A DNA stretch of 64,000 bases from JAJCYK01 sp965212195 (GCA_965212195.1 CBDBUW010000022.1:83286-147285), one strand, 5' to 3'; counted from the stretch's first letter, positions 8,601 to 17,797 are shown. The notes: a model not told the origin generated them from the letters alone. Numbers and translations are program-made.

Positions 8601-10184
8601 TCTGGTACCTACCCACATAACTCCGGAACCATCCACATGGATATTCATCACCACGTCGTTGCTCAGTGATTGAGAATTCCGGGGGTCATGGCGATAACTT
8701 ACAAAGGTTTCCCGGGCTAAATCCATTTTATTCAGGCCCTCCCTAGTACCAAGCCATAATACTCCCCGAGGATATTCAAAAATGCAACGTATTGAGTTGC
8801 TGCTGATACTATTAGGATTACCGGGCTCATTCTGATAGGTTTTTACCACCCCTGTAGTAGGATCAAATCGGTTTAACCCACCCCCTTTCGTTCCCAACCA
8901 CATAATCCCAGATTGTGAACGGTATATTGCAGACACACCACTATGACTAAGGCTCTGAGGATCACCCGGTTGGTGATAATATGTCCTGAAAAAAGGGTTG
9001 GTGGGATCCTCTTGGACAGGGTCAAGCAGATTAAGTCCATTTTCGGTACCTATCCATATAACTTGATCGGGTCCTTCGTAAAGAGATAATATCGTATTGT
9101 TGCTTAGACTACCAGGGCGCTCCGGTTGATGAGAGTAGGTGATAAGATCACTCCCGCTTCTGGTCATCTTCTGTAATCCGCGATCAGTACCAATCCAAAA
9201 AAGTCCTGATCTATCTTGAAACACCCTCCAGATACTATTACTGGCCACACTTTCCGGGTCCAGAGGATCATGGGAATACCGTATGAACCGTTCAGTTGAC
9301 GGGAACAGCTGAATTAAACCTTCTCCAGAGGTGCCAATCCACAAGGAACCATCTTTATCTTCAAATATTGACGAAACTGACCCATCTCTTGGATGAAATT
9401 TGGTACTCTTTTGGGTGGCAGGATCCAGCATGTTTACCCCTTCCCTGGTACCGATCCAAACCCTTTGAGCCTGATCAACATGTACTGCCCTTATTAAATC
9501 ACCACTGACAGAGTTTGCGTTTGTTAGGGAGTGATTGTAGTATTTATAGTCAACTGTTGAATCTGCCTCAAAAGTTATTTTGGCGAGCCCTTTCCCGGTA
9601 CCCAACCACAAATTACCCGCCTGGTCTTCATCTATGTCCCTGATTAATACTTTGTCTGGGCTGATCTCTGAGAAAGTAACTTTTCGGGTCTCAGTATTTA
9701 ATTTAATGAGACCCTGGTGTGTTCCCAGCCAAATAGAACCCGTTTGGTCCTGATGTATGACCCAGATAGATCCGGGGCCGGAGGCCATTCCGGGCACCGA
9801 TGTAGGGAATTGCTCAAAAGTTTCTAAAGATTTATCGAACAAAAACAGTCCACCGGTATTGGTCCCTACCCAGATATTACCGGATCTATCTTCATAAATG
9901 GTTCGGATGAACTCGTCCTTTAAACCATTGGGGTTATCGGGATCATGGACAAAACTGGTAAACTTATAACCGTTATACCGATGCAAGCCTTCGTTGGTAC
10001 CAATCCATATAAATCCTTGTTGATCTTGGAGAATGCTGGTAACAGCCAATTGGAATTGCCCGTGTTGAATGGGGATATGTTCAAAGCTAATTCCGGTATT
10101 TTGCCCAAATAACCCTGAAAAAGAACCTAGTAACGCCAGGTTAAGGCAAAATGATGCGAAACACCTCTGAATTGAAGGCTTCAT
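5601..10184 (-). CDS. HTCS-like hybrid sensor kinase with C-terminal class III nucleotide cyclase
   Basis: A 1527-residue one-protein signalling system. After a signal peptide (~1-28) come about 14 Reg_prop repeats (each with a W-(I/V/L)-GT-type core, residues ~50-700), enough for two seven-bladed periplasmic propellers, then a Y_Y_Y domain (~705-790) and one membrane helix (~798-821). Inside the cell are HisKA (SHELRTPLNG, His ~862), HATPase (NNLISNAIKF, GTGLGLSIS), a receiver (VVDDDPINQRV, DIMMPKMSG, KPF; ~1115-1235), a nucleotide cyclase domain (FFCDIRSYS, GDGIMALF, SDTVNTAARME; ~1265-1400) and a TPR-like tail. Classical HTCS proteins end in an AraC DNA-binding domain; none is present here. 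It presumably converts sensing of an extracellular compound into cAMP or cGMP. It is divergent from the TonB-dependent receptor gene. Confidence 0.9.
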   Translation of the reverse strand: MKPSIQRCFASFCLNLALLGSFSGLFGQNTGISFEHIPIQHGQFQLAVTSILQDQQGFIWIGTNEGLHRYNGYKFTSFVHDPDNPNGLKDEFIRTIYEDRSGNIWVGTNTGGLFLFDKSLETFEQFPTSVPGMASGPGSIWVIHQDQTGSIWLGTHQGLIKLNTETRKVTFSEISPDKVLIRDIDEDQAGNLWLGTGKGLAKITFEADSTVDYKYYNHSLTNANSVSGDLIRAVHVDQAQRVWIGTREGVNMLDPATQKSTKFHPRDGSVSSIFEDKDGSLWIGTSGEGLIQLFPSTERFIRYSHDPLDPESVASNSIWRVFQDRSGLFWIGTDRGLQKMTRSGSDLITYSHQPERPGSLSNNTILSLYEGPDQVIWIGTENGLNLLDPVQEDPTNPFFRTYYHQPGDPQSLSHSGVSAIYRSQSGIMWLGTKGGGLNRFDPTTGVVKTYQNEPGNPNSISSNSIRCIFEYPRGVLWLGTREGLNKMDLARETFVSYRHDPRNSQSLSNDVVMNIHVDGSGVMWVGTRKGLNSFDPATGVFRLYSRESNPQVGPLLLAIFALHEDTSGTLYAGTSKGLAKLDRERGVLVSLSGSAGLPMVLVKNILEDDLGNLWLNTDQGVIKYHPTASRVFSYFDNAKSKDIKFGTFYKTASGEMLVAGPEGLKRFSPQSFLENKYKPPVVITDFQVFNRSVKVNDSTRKQPLLTQHISRTDKIDLPYTASFFSFEFAALNYMQSEKNQYKYKMEGFNDDWIVTNADKRFATYTNLDPGDYTFRVIASNNDGEWNEDGTSIALNIQPPPWESPLAYILYALLGVGVIFMYLKNHQKKLRNKQKELELERLLNERLQHADKLKDDFLANTSHELRTPLNGIIGIAESLFDGDDGEPTEQMKEDLSLLIASGKRLSSMVNSILDFSKLKTRDLTLRFTTLDLHSMVNVIMRMSAPLIEGKDLVFANRIPVDTPLVYADENRLMQILNNLISNAIKFTEAGMITVSAKAMDDMMAISVSDTGIGIPENKRDLIFQAFEQVDTSVTREFVGTGLGLSISKALIELHSGTIEVESKVGEGSIFTFTIPISSEKEESASEASQISKVRFYHSNQPELEFGDLEPGNVDVDTNILVVDDDPINQRVLVKHLNKSNYNVTTAFNGEEALLILETMGKFDLVLLDIMMPKMSGFEVCQKIREKFSPAELPVILITAKNQVTDLVSGFSCGANDYIVKPFSRDEFLSRVKTHLELLKINTAYSRFIPVEFLKSLGRESILDVKLGDQIQQEITVFFCDIRSYSTLSESMTPRQNFNFLNAFLRRVGPLIKGHGGFVNQYLGDGIMALFLKSATDSVKASIAIQKAIREYNSQRLAKGRIPIDVGIGLHNGPLMMGIIGDEERMDPGVVSDTVNTAARMEGLTKYYGALVIISEDTLAKIENPEQFNYRELGKVQVKGKRIAVKIYEIYDGDPEEILELKQRSKEDFESGLYHFFNKNFTEAASAFKEALKVYPNDKTSQLYLKRSAEFMVKGVPESWSGVEAMSEK

Positions 10185-10420
10185 TGGTCATGTGGTTGCA
10201 AACTAACTGAGTACGGTCCCATTGCCCAACAATGTCGTTTTGTTGATTTCTGGAGTAGAACAATTTAATCATTTTTTTGATTTAATTGGGTTTATGTGGA
10301 ACTGTTGTTAGTATATATCTCCTTTTTATTAAACAGTTTTAACTGGCTATTGCTGGTTATTTTTTCTACATTAATAAGGCTTTTTGGTGAAGTTGCGTAG
10401 TGAAGACTCATACCCAGTCT

Positions 10421-13400
10421 ATGGAAATGATTTTACCAAAACTGATTCGATGGCCCGCCCTTTGTTTATGTATAATTACATTTCAAATAGTAAATACCCA
10501 TGCACAGGGTATCACTTCCTCAAATATAACCGGAACGGTATACGATAATGAAAACTTCCCGTTGCCGGGGGCCCATGTAGTATTGGTGCATACCCCCACC
10601 GGTGCCAATTACGGGGGGATATCCCGGGAAGAAGGCCGTTTTAATTTTCCCAATATCAAGGTAGGAGGACCCTACACTCTCACAATTTCATTCCTGGGAT
10701 TCAAAGATCATTTGATCGATAATATCTATTTAAGATTGGGGCAGGAATACGTCGCTGACGTTTCTTTAACTCCCATTGATTTTGAAATGGAGGCAGTCCA
10801 AATAGTAGCTACCAAGGAGGCGGTATTCAGTGAGGATCGCACCGGAGCCGCTACCAATGTGGACTCTGACGCTCTGGAAAAACTCCCTACCATCAGAAGA
10901 AGCCTTCAGGATTTTATCCGGCTCAACCCACAAGCTTCCTCGCTGGGGCAGGGCATTTCTTTTGTAGGTATGAACAATCGCTACAATAATTTTTCAATTG
11001 ACGGCACGGTTAACAATGATGTATTTGGTTTAAATGATTCCGGTACTAATGGTGGTGAAACAGGCACTCAGCCCATAAGTTTAGATGCTGTAAAGGAAGT
11101 ACAAGTTGAAGTAGCGCCTTTTGATGTCCGATACGGAGGATTTATTGGTGGTAGCATTAATGTGATTACCCGCCAAGGCAGCAATGACATTACAGGTTCA
11201 GCTTATTACTTGGTCAATAATGAAGTTTTTTCCGGAAAAGTACCTGCAGATGTCTCGAGTGAAACCCGACTGCCTGAGTACTTTGAAAAAACCATAGGCC
11301 TACGTATAGGGGCGCCTATCCGCAAGGACAAACTTTTTTTATTTGTTAGCCTTGAACATACCAAACGGGAAGATCCCACCTTGTTTAATGTAGGCGATAC
11401 CTCTCCCCTCACTTTGGATGAAGCCATGCGCGTGGAAAATAAACTGGTAGAACTATCGACTAATGATCAGGGTGGTTTCGATCCTTTTATCACCAACAAA
11501 AAGTTTTACAAAGTATTTGCCCGGGCTGACTGGAACATTAATGATCAGCATAAACTTACCTTAAGACACAACTACGTATATGCCAAACAAGTTGCCCTGG
11601 CCAGGTCACAGCGGCTCATGAAATTCAACAATACCGCCAAAATTTTCCCTAGTACCACCAATAGCACCGTATTGGAAATTCAAAGCAGGATTACTAACAA
11701 TAAGGCCAATGAATTGAGGATCGGGTTTACCAAGGTGCGGGAGGAGCAGAACTTTCCAGGCGAACCCTTTCCCTACATTTTTATCAGGAATATGCCCACC
11801 TCTGTAGTTGCCGGCACCGACAGGCTTTTTACCGCAGATGAACTGGATCAGGACATTATAACCTTGACTGATCATTTCACTATTTTCAAAGGGGATCACA
11901 TAATTACCATCGGTACCCATAATGAATTCTACAGTATTAAGCATTTAGAAATCATTGATAACTTTGGCTCCTATTTCTACAACGGTATTGAGAGTTTTGA
12001 GGCCATCGGCACCCCGGATGAACGTCGCCCGATTCAATATCAGTACTCCTATTCAAAAATTGAAGATCAACCCCGCTGGGCCCCCAGTTTTAACGCCTTG
12101 CAGATGGCCTTTTACGTTCAAGACGAGATTTATGTCAACGATCGTTTGAAATTTATCGGTGGACTGCGGGCCGAGATTCCAGTAATTCTAGATGATCCCG
12201 GTACCAATGATGAATTCAATGAAGAATTCAAGGAATTTAATGTAGCAACGGACAAGTTACCGGATGCACGGATCATGTTATCACCTCGGTTAGGATTTAA
12301 TTTGAGTGCCTCCAAAGACAGATCCTCACAAATTAGGGGAGGAATGGGCATGTTTATCAGCAGGGTTCCTTTCGTATGGTTTTCCAACCAATTCTCTCAT
12401 ACCGGAAATGAGTTGGCTACAATCTTTTTACGGGGTCCTCAAGTTCCAGCAAGTCTGAGATTTGGCAATGACCCTTTCAACCCGCCAGGACCTGATGAGG
12501 GTCTGCCTGAAACCTCAGAGATCAATGTAACTGATCCCGATTTTAAGTATCCTAAGGTCCTAAGATTCAATTTGGGATATGACCGCAAACTACCCTGGTG
12601 GGGGTTGGTAGGTAGTACAGAATTTATTTATTCTAAGAATATCAATGCTGTTAACTATAAGGATTTGAATCTATCCCCAAGCCAGCAGAATATACTGGGA
12701 GCAGACAACCGTCCCTTCTTCTCTTCAGAACCAATTAGCGATGCTTACACTCGTGTGTTGATGATGACCAATACCGATAGGGGGCATAGCTTCAATTTTT
12801 CCTTACAAGTACAAAAACCCATAGAAAATGGGATTACCGGTTCCCTGGCCTACAGTTTTGGCCACTCTCGGGATGTCAACAGTACAGTGACAAATAGTTC
12901 CGTGGCCAACTGGAGTTCGGTGGAACAAGTATTCGGCCCTAATGACCTATTATTAACCACCTCCAAATACGACACGAGATCGCGTATTTCGGGATTTTTC
13001 CAAATAACCCGGAAACTATACAAATCCAATCCAACCACTGTGGGATTATTCTATAATGGCCAATCAGGTTTTGGTGTGTCATATATTTATGACAGTGATG
13101 TAAATAATGATCAGGCCACAAATGACCTCATTTATATTCCCAGAAATGCCTCAGAGATTAAATTGGTAGACAATAATAGCTATAGCGCAGCAGAACAATG
13201 GGAGGCATTGGATAAATTTATAACAAATGATGAGTACTTAAATAGTCAACGAGGGAGTTACGCCCAAAGGAATGGAAAACGACTGCCTTTCGAGCATCAA
13301 TTCGATCTGAAGATCGTGCAGGAGTTCATAATTAACATAAATAACCAACCCAATCGATTTCAGATCTCATTCGACATTTTCAACTTGGCTAATCTACTAA

Positions 13401-13597
13401 ACAAAGACTGGGGTAAACGCTACGTGGTCAGTAACCAAAGAGTTGAGCTATTAGAATTAGATGGCAATACCGCCAGTACCGACCCTAGGTTCACCTTTGA
13501 TGTTAGTAGCTTCCAATCTCAAGACGATTTGTGGACGTTCAATTCAGAACGAGGCCGATGGCGAGGACAATTGGCGCTGCGATACATATTCGACTAA
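10421..13597 (+). CDS. TonB-dependent receptor with carboxypeptidase-like N-terminal domain
   Basis: An outer-membrane active-transport receptor of about 1058 residues. A signal peptide (ending near THAQG) is followed by a carboxypeptidase-regulatory-like domain (GTVYDNENFPLPGAHVVL), a plug domain (~130-240; SIDGTVNNDVFGLN, IGGSINVITRQGSN) and a long beta-barrel ending LRYIFD, an aromatic-rich C-terminus suited to BAM insertion. The architecture is that of the Oar-like receptors and not a typical SusC, and no SusD gene follows. The ATG at 10421 starts just before the signal peptide; a GTG at 10400 would add seven unlikely residues. The sensor-cyclase gene diverges from it across ~235 bases, which suggests a regulatory link. 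Substrate unknown. Confidence 0.88.
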   Translation: MEMILPKLIRWPALCLCIITFQIVNTHAQGITSSNITGTVYDNENFPLPGAHVVLVHTPTGANYGGISREEGRFNFPNIKVGGPYTLTISFLGFKDHLIDNIYLRLGQEYVADVSLTPIDFEMEAVQIVATKEAVFSEDRTGAATNVDSDALEKLPTIRRSLQDFIRLNPQASSLGQGISFVGMNNRYNNFSIDGTVNNDVFGLNDSGTNGGETGTQPISLDAVKEVQVEVAPFDVRYGGFIGGSINVITRQGSNDITGSAYYLVNNEVFSGKVPADVSSETRLPEYFEKTIGLRIGAPIRKDKLFLFVSLEHTKREDPTLFNVGDTSPLTLDEAMRVENKLVELSTNDQGGFDPFITNKKFYKVFARADWNINDQHKLTLRHNYVYAKQVALARSQRLMKFNNTAKIFPSTTNSTVLEIQSRITNNKANELRIGFTKVREEQNFPGEPFPYIFIRNMPTSVVAGTDRLFTADELDQDIITLTDHFTIFKGDHIITIGTHNEFYSIKHLEIIDNFGSYFYNGIESFEAIGTPDERRPIQYQYSYSKIEDQPRWAPSFNALQMAFYVQDEIYVNDRLKFIGGLRAEIPVILDDPGTNDEFNEEFKEFNVATDKLPDARIMLSPRLGFNLSASKDRSSQIRGGMGMFISRVPFVWFSNQFSHTGNELATIFLRGPQVPASLRFGNDPFNPPGPDEGLPETSEINVTDPDFKYPKVLRFNLGYDRKLPWWGLVGSTEFIYSKNINAVNYKDLNLSPSQQNILGADNRPFFSSEPISDAYTRVLMMTNTDRGHSFNFSLQVQKPIENGITGSLAYSFGHSRDVNSTVTNSSVANWSSVEQVFGPNDLLLTTSKYDTRSRISGFFQITRKLYKSNPTTVGLFYNGQSGFGVSYIYDSDVNNDQATNDLIYIPRNASEIKLVDNNSYSAAEQWEALDKFITNDEYLNSQRGSYAQRNGKRLPFEHQFDLKIVQEFIININNQPNRFQISFDIFNLANLLNKDWGKRYVVSNQRVELLELDGNTASTDPRFTFDVSSFQSQDDLWTFNSERGRWRGQLALRYIFD

Positions 13598-13975
13598 TAA
13601 TCACCCCACATGTCTTAAATTGTCCTAGGTAAAGTTAGAATTACCAGTAGAGTCTGCCTCAACCTGCCTGAATATGGAATACTGTAATTCCTGTCGGTCT
13701 ATCTGCCTTACGGCTAGTAAGAAGGATCTTTAGTAATTAATTTTATGATCCCAAAAGCTGCGTCAAACTCCTCACCACCTGTCCCGACCCCTCATTAAGG
13801 TACCCTACTTGAGCTACTAGGGAAACAAGGAACAAGCTAAGGACGCACCCATAACAATGAGAGAGATTGCTCATTAGCTTAGGGACTAAATGATCTCAGT
13901 TTATTCGCCAGTCCCTGGTTAGCTCATCTAAATTCGCAGCGGGTTAATCTTAAGAATAACAATAATACTAAGCTA

Positions 13976-14000
13976 GGGGGATTCCCCCCTATCCCTCCCC
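13976..14000 (+). repeat. Dispersed G/C-rich intergenic repeat, copy 2
   Basis: A 25-base block, GGGGGATTCC... to ...ATCCCTCCCC, nearly identical to the copy at 3693-3716 apart from a few substitutions and a one-base length difference. It lies in AT-rich non-coding DNA. Confidence 0.6.
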
Positions 14001-14007
14001 TTGGTGC

Positions 14008-14025
14008 AGATCCCGGACGGGATCT
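14008..14025. repeat. Perfect 8-bp hairpin beside repeat copy 2
   Basis: AGATCCCG-GA-CGGGATCT is a perfect inverted repeat with a two-base centre, eight bases downstream of the G/C-rich repeat. No T-run follows on either strand, so it is not a standard terminator. It may be part of the same mobile or structural element. Confidence 0.5.
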
Positions 14026-14296
14026 ACTGGAAATCATGCAGATCTGAACATTATTTTCTAACAAGTTAATAGCTGAGAATATCAGAATTAGAAACACGCC
14101 CTAATAAATTTGATGTTTACGCCAACACTTCCTATTGAACAATACTAATACCGAACTTCCTTTCACGGTAGCATCATATCTTTCGAATTTTCTTTTTCAA
14201 GAATAGCACTATTTTAAAAGTGGTCCATATAGGGCTAGGCTAAATAATTCAGCTAGATTTTCGTTATTTTTAAGGTTTAACATTTTTTACCCTCAA

Positions 14297-15088
14297 ATGA
14301 ATTCTAAAATCTGCTTCCCATTCACATTTTTGATTGCTTTGGCTTTAGTAACGCTTACGGCTTGTAACGACAATGAACCCGGTACCGCACGCCTGGTGAT
14401 AAGTATGACGGATGCACCCGGCGATTACCAGGAAGTAAACGTGGATATCCAAAGTATCGAAGTAAACGTTTCCGAAAACGGTGACGAATCCGGCTGGATC
14501 ACCTTAGATAACATTAATGCCGGTGTCTACAACCTACTAGACCTTACCAATGGTATTGACACGGTTTTGGCTGATGAAGAGCTACCAGCGGGCTTTATTT
14601 CACAAATTCGACTAATCCTTGGAGAGGATAACACCTTGAAGGTTGATGATCAGATAGAAGATCTCAAAACACCCAGCGCGCAGCAGTCCGGATTAAAGTT
14701 ACAAATAAAGAGCGCGTTGATCGCTGGTATCACCTATGAAGTACTACTGGATTTCGATGCAGCCCGCTCCGTGGTAAAAGCTGGAAACAGTGGTAATCAT
14801 AATCTGAAGCCCGTAATACGTACTATCGTGGAGGCACAGGACGGAGCAATTAGCGGTATTGTTTTACCTCTGGAGGCTACTCCTGCATTATTTGCCATTC
14901 AAGGAAGTGATACTCTTGCCTCAGCTTTTACTGATGTAAATGGGGCCTTTCTTCTTAGAGGCCTGGCAGCAGGAAGTTACAGGGTAAGCATATCCCCATC
15001 TACAGGTTATCTTGGACAGTCTCTGGAGAGTGTAAATGTAAATTTAGGCCAAATCACAGATGTGGGAACGGTAGAGTTGTTACAGTAA
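14297..15088 (+). CDS. DUF4382 domain lipoprotein
   Basis: A 263-residue lipoprotein: the signal sequence ends in a lipobox (LTAC, Cys ~23), so it is anchored in the periplasm or on the cell surface. Residues ~30-175 fit DUF4382 (start RLVISMTDAPGDYQEVNVDI; later YEVLLDFDAARSVVKAGN). A carboxypeptidase-regulatory-like Ig fold (~185-260; FTDVNGAFLLRGLAAGSYRV) follows. The function of DUF4382 is unknown. The gene is monocistronic, with a convergent symporter gene downstream. Confidence 0.82.
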   Translation: MNSKICFPFTFLIALALVTLTACNDNEPGTARLVISMTDAPGDYQEVNVDIQSIEVNVSENGDESGWITLDNINAGVYNLLDLTNGIDTVLADEELPAGFISQIRLILGEDNTLKVDDQIEDLKTPSAQQSGLKLQIKSALIAGITYEVLLDFDAARSVVKAGNSGNHNLKPVIRTIVEAQDGAISGIVLPLEATPALFAIQGSDTLASAFTDVNGAFLLRGLAAGSYRVSISPSTGYLGQSLESVNVNLGQITDVGTVELLQ

Positions 15089-15150
15089 TCCTCTCAGTTC
15101 AATACACAAGCAACCGCCAAACGAGTTGCCTAAATGACTAAGTTGTTCTA

Positions 15151-16521
15151 TCATTGCCTACTAAATACGCTTCCTACTACCATTCCCAAAAAGCTGGCAC
15201 ATGTTCCGTATACGGTGGGGTCGATTCTAGTTTGAAACCGTTCTGCCAGGTACCAGGTTACAGCGCCAACGATAATGGCCACCCAGGCTCCCCCTACCGA
15301 AGCTTTTTTCCAATAGAGGCCAAAGGTAAGTGGAGCCAGCAAGCACACCATTAACAATACTACAGAATCAATGACCAGGGCATGAATGTCGGCCTGGTTA
15401 AAGGCGATATAGCACGAGATCGCCGCTACCAAAACCACACTTAAGCGGGTCCAAAGCAAAAGGCGTTTGCCTGTCATACCAGGGATAAATGGTTTCAAAA
15501 TGTTCTCGCCAATAATGGTAGCTGGAGAAAGCATGGCCCCGCTGGATGTGCTGAGAATAGCAGAGATAAGTGCACCGAAAAACAGCATCTGTATGGGCAG
15601 ACTTGCATGGCGGCTGACCATGGCTGGAATGAGGTTCTGGCCATGATCTGAACCCATAAGTTCAGGGTTCAGTTTAGCTGCCGCCAACCCGATTATCAAG
15701 GGAACGGTACAGATGGAGAATAGCAATATAGCGCTTAGAAATACTCCTTGTTGCCCAACCTTGGCCGATTTAGCGGAAAAAACCCTCTGGTAAATCTCCT
15801 GGGCGGGGATAGCACCCAGGCCTAAAGCTATCCAAAGAGCCAGGTAGTCGGTCCACTGGTAAAAGTCACCTTTAGGGAAGAACCGGAAGAAATCCGTTGA
15901 CTGTTCCGCCATTAAGGGCATCACACCTCCGGTCTTGTCCAAAACACTGACCAATACAATTACCAGTCCTACCACAATTAAGATGCTTTGCAGTAAATCG
16001 GTAAAAGTTACCGCCCACATACCCCCTATGTAGGTGTAGATCACCACCACACTCGCTCCTATTAATATTCCCTGAGTTATAGTGGTACCCATTGCTTCTT
16101 GAAATAAATAGGCCAGGGCCACGAATTGTGCAGCTATCCAGAAAAAATACATATAGATCTGGATCAAAGAGGTGCATAGTTCAATGGATTTATTGTAGCG
16201 TATTCCAAAGAAATCGCTGAGTGTTACCAGATTCATGCTATAAAGCTTCCTGGCATAAAAAGTACCCACCAGAATTAAACATAGTAAAGTACCGAATTGG
16301 TCGGTTATAATACCCATAATGCCCCGTTCCACGAATCGACCGGGAACCCCCATGATGTACTCCGGCCCGAACCAAGTGGCAAAAATGGTCACCCCTACCA
16401 AAGCGGCAGACAGGTTTCTACCCGCCAATGTAAAGTCCGTTACGGATTTAATGCGTCGGGAAGCCCAGAATCCGATCACTAGTGTAATGGCAATGTAAAC
16501 GGGGATAGAGGTTGCCAGCAT
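15151..16521 (-). CDS. Sodium:solute symporter family protein
   Basis: An inner-membrane SSS-family transporter (LeuT fold) that couples uptake of a small solute to a sodium gradient. It has about 12-13 hydrophobic helices in ~456 residues. Family-like stretches include WASRRIKSVTDFTLAGRNLS after helix 1, TWFGPEYIMGVPG, and YIGGMWAVTFTDLLQ in the middle. The ATG at 16521 was chosen; the longer frame starts with TTG at 16566 and adds 15 residues with no conserved look. The substrate cannot be read from sequence; proline, sugars, myo-inositol and pantothenate are all known in the family. No catabolic gene adjoins it. Confidence 0.87.
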   Translation of the reverse strand: MLATSIPVYIAITLVIGFWASRRIKSVTDFTLAGRNLSAALVGVTIFATWFGPEYIMGVPGRFVERGIMGIITDQFGTLLCLILVGTFYARKLYSMNLVTLSDFFGIRYNKSIELCTSLIQIYMYFFWIAAQFVALAYLFQEAMGTTITQGILIGASVVVIYTYIGGMWAVTFTDLLQSILIVVGLVIVLVSVLDKTGGVMPLMAEQSTDFFRFFPKGDFYQWTDYLALWIALGLGAIPAQEIYQRVFSAKSAKVGQQGVFLSAILLFSICTVPLIIGLAAAKLNPELMGSDHGQNLIPAMVSRHASLPIQMLFFGALISAILSTSSGAMLSPATIIGENILKPFIPGMTGKRLLLWTRLSVVLVAAISCYIAFNQADIHALVIDSVVLLMVCLLAPLTFGLYWKKASVGGAWVAIIVGAVTWYLAERFQTRIDPTVYGTCASFLGMVVGSVFSRQ

Positions 16522-16678
16522 CCTTGCTTGAAAATGAAATGGAATATGAGTTACGAATTTTGGCAATATTTCAATTGTATCAAAACTTTCATCAACCTGG
16601 ATTCATTTTTCAACACAAAAGTATCTTCCCCTTTTTCATAGCCTGGAATTAGATTATTTTGTATTCGACAACAAGCAT

Positions 16679-17797
16679 ATGAATTCGACAGAAACTCTAA
16701 TAGTTGGTGCCAGTGCCGCGGGGCTGGCCTGTGCAGCGCAACTGCAACGGAGAAACCTTAAATACATCTTAATTGAGCAACATGACCAGGTGGCTCATGC
16801 CTGGAGAAATCACTACCACCGTCTGCGCCTACATACCAATAAAAGCTCGTCTCATCTTCCCTTTCTGAAATTCCCCAAGGCAACACCCAAATATCCTTCA
16901 CGACAACAGGTGATCGATTATCTGGAGCATTATTGCCAGACCTTGAAAATTAAGCCACTTTACCATACAAAAGCCTCTCACATTCATAAAAACTCCCAAG
17001 GATGGCAAACAGAAACCAACAAGGGTATTTTTCTTTCGAAAAATCTTATCGTCTGTACAGGTAATACCCATTCACCCACTAAGATTACTAAGCCGGGGAT
17101 GGAGACTTTTCCGGGAAAGATCATGCATAGTGCTTCATACCGCCACGGGCAAGAGTTCAAAGGGCAAAATGTATTGGTGATAGGATTTGGCAATTCCGGC
17201 GGCGAGATAGCCATATGTTTGCACGAACACGGTGCTCATCCGGCACTGTCAGTTCGCGGAGCTGTTAACGTTATTCCCAGGGATATTTTGGGTATCCCGG
17301 TATTACAGATTGGTATCTTGCAATCAAAATTGTCACCCCAATTAGCCGATAAACTCAATCGGCCACTGATCAATTTCCTGGTCGGTGATATCAGCAAATA
17401 CGGCCTAAGGAAATTGCCCTATGGTCCTGCTGAACAAATTGTGAAACATCACTCCATTCCTTTGCTGGATATTGGTACCATGAAGCTGATTCGCCAGGGT
17501 CATATTCCTGTTTTTGGTGACATTTTAAAGGTCAAGGGAAGAGTGATAACATTTGAAAATGACCGCGCTAAAGAATTCGATGCTATTGTTATGGCTACAG
17601 GTTACAGTACAGGTCTTGAACAGCTGCTGAACTTGGACACCGACCGACGTCAGGATATCAAATTGCCTATAGCCAAGCGGCGATCTTTCGGCAGGGATCA
17701 ACTCTATTTTTGTGGTTTCCATGTGGCTCCTACAGGTATGCTTCGGGAGATAAACATAGAGTCCGAGCTGATCGCCAAAGCAATCAACATGCCTTAA
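16679..17797 (+). CDS. Flavin-containing monooxygenase-like FAD/NADPH oxidoreductase
   Basis: A 372-residue class B flavoprotein monooxygenase-like enzyme. It shows the FAD-binding Rossmann motif VGASAAGLACA at the N-terminus, the FMO signature FPGKIMHSASY (FxGxxxHxxxY/F, ~144-154), the NADPH-binding VIGFGNSGGE (~168) and a late MATGYSTGL motif. Members oxygenate heteroatoms or catalyse Baeyer-Villiger reactions; the YUCCA-like short forms have this length. There is no signal peptide, so it is cytoplasmic. It is divergent from the symporter and convergent with the DUF5916 gene. The substrate is unknown. Confidence 0.85.
   Translation: MNSTETLIVGASAAGLACAAQLQRRNLKYILIEQHDQVAHAWRNHYHRLRLHTNKSSSHLPFLKFPKATPKYPSRQQVIDYLEHYCQTLKIKPLYHTKASHIHKNSQGWQTETNKGIFLSKNLIVCTGNTHSPTKITKPGMETFPGKIMHSASYRHGQEFKGQNVLVIGFGNSGGEIAICLHEHGAHPALSVRGAVNVIPRDILGIPVLQIGILQSKLSPQLADKLNRPLINFLVGDISKYGLRKLPYGPAEQIVKHHSIPLLDIGTMKLIRQGHIPVFGDILKVKGRVITFENDRAKEFDAIVMATGYSTGLEQLLNLDTDRRQDIKLPIAKRRSFGRDQLYFCGFHVAPTGMLREINIESELIAKAINMP

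Larger units (their letters stand above)
13598..14296. other. Intergenic region, 0.7 kb, with repeat and hairpin
   Basis: About 700 bases with no credible gene in either strand. It holds one copy of the dispersed G/C-rich repeat (13976-14000) and a perfect hairpin next to it (14008-14025). A 7-bp inverted pair (AGGGACT/AGTCCCT) lies near 13880-13915. The final AT-rich ~80 bases should hold the promoter of the DUF4382 gene. Its base mix and broken reading frames look like decayed sequence, but I could not recognise an ancestral gene. Confidence 0.5.

Noticed and set aside
13674..13733. A 19-residue Cys-containing ORF (MEYCNSCRSICLTASKKDL)
   Set aside because: Too short, with no sign of conservation or a promoter, in a region that looks decayed.
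15100..15150. GCAAC...GTTGC inverted pair between convergent genes as terminator
   Set aside because: Only five base pairs, a ten-base loop and no T-run.
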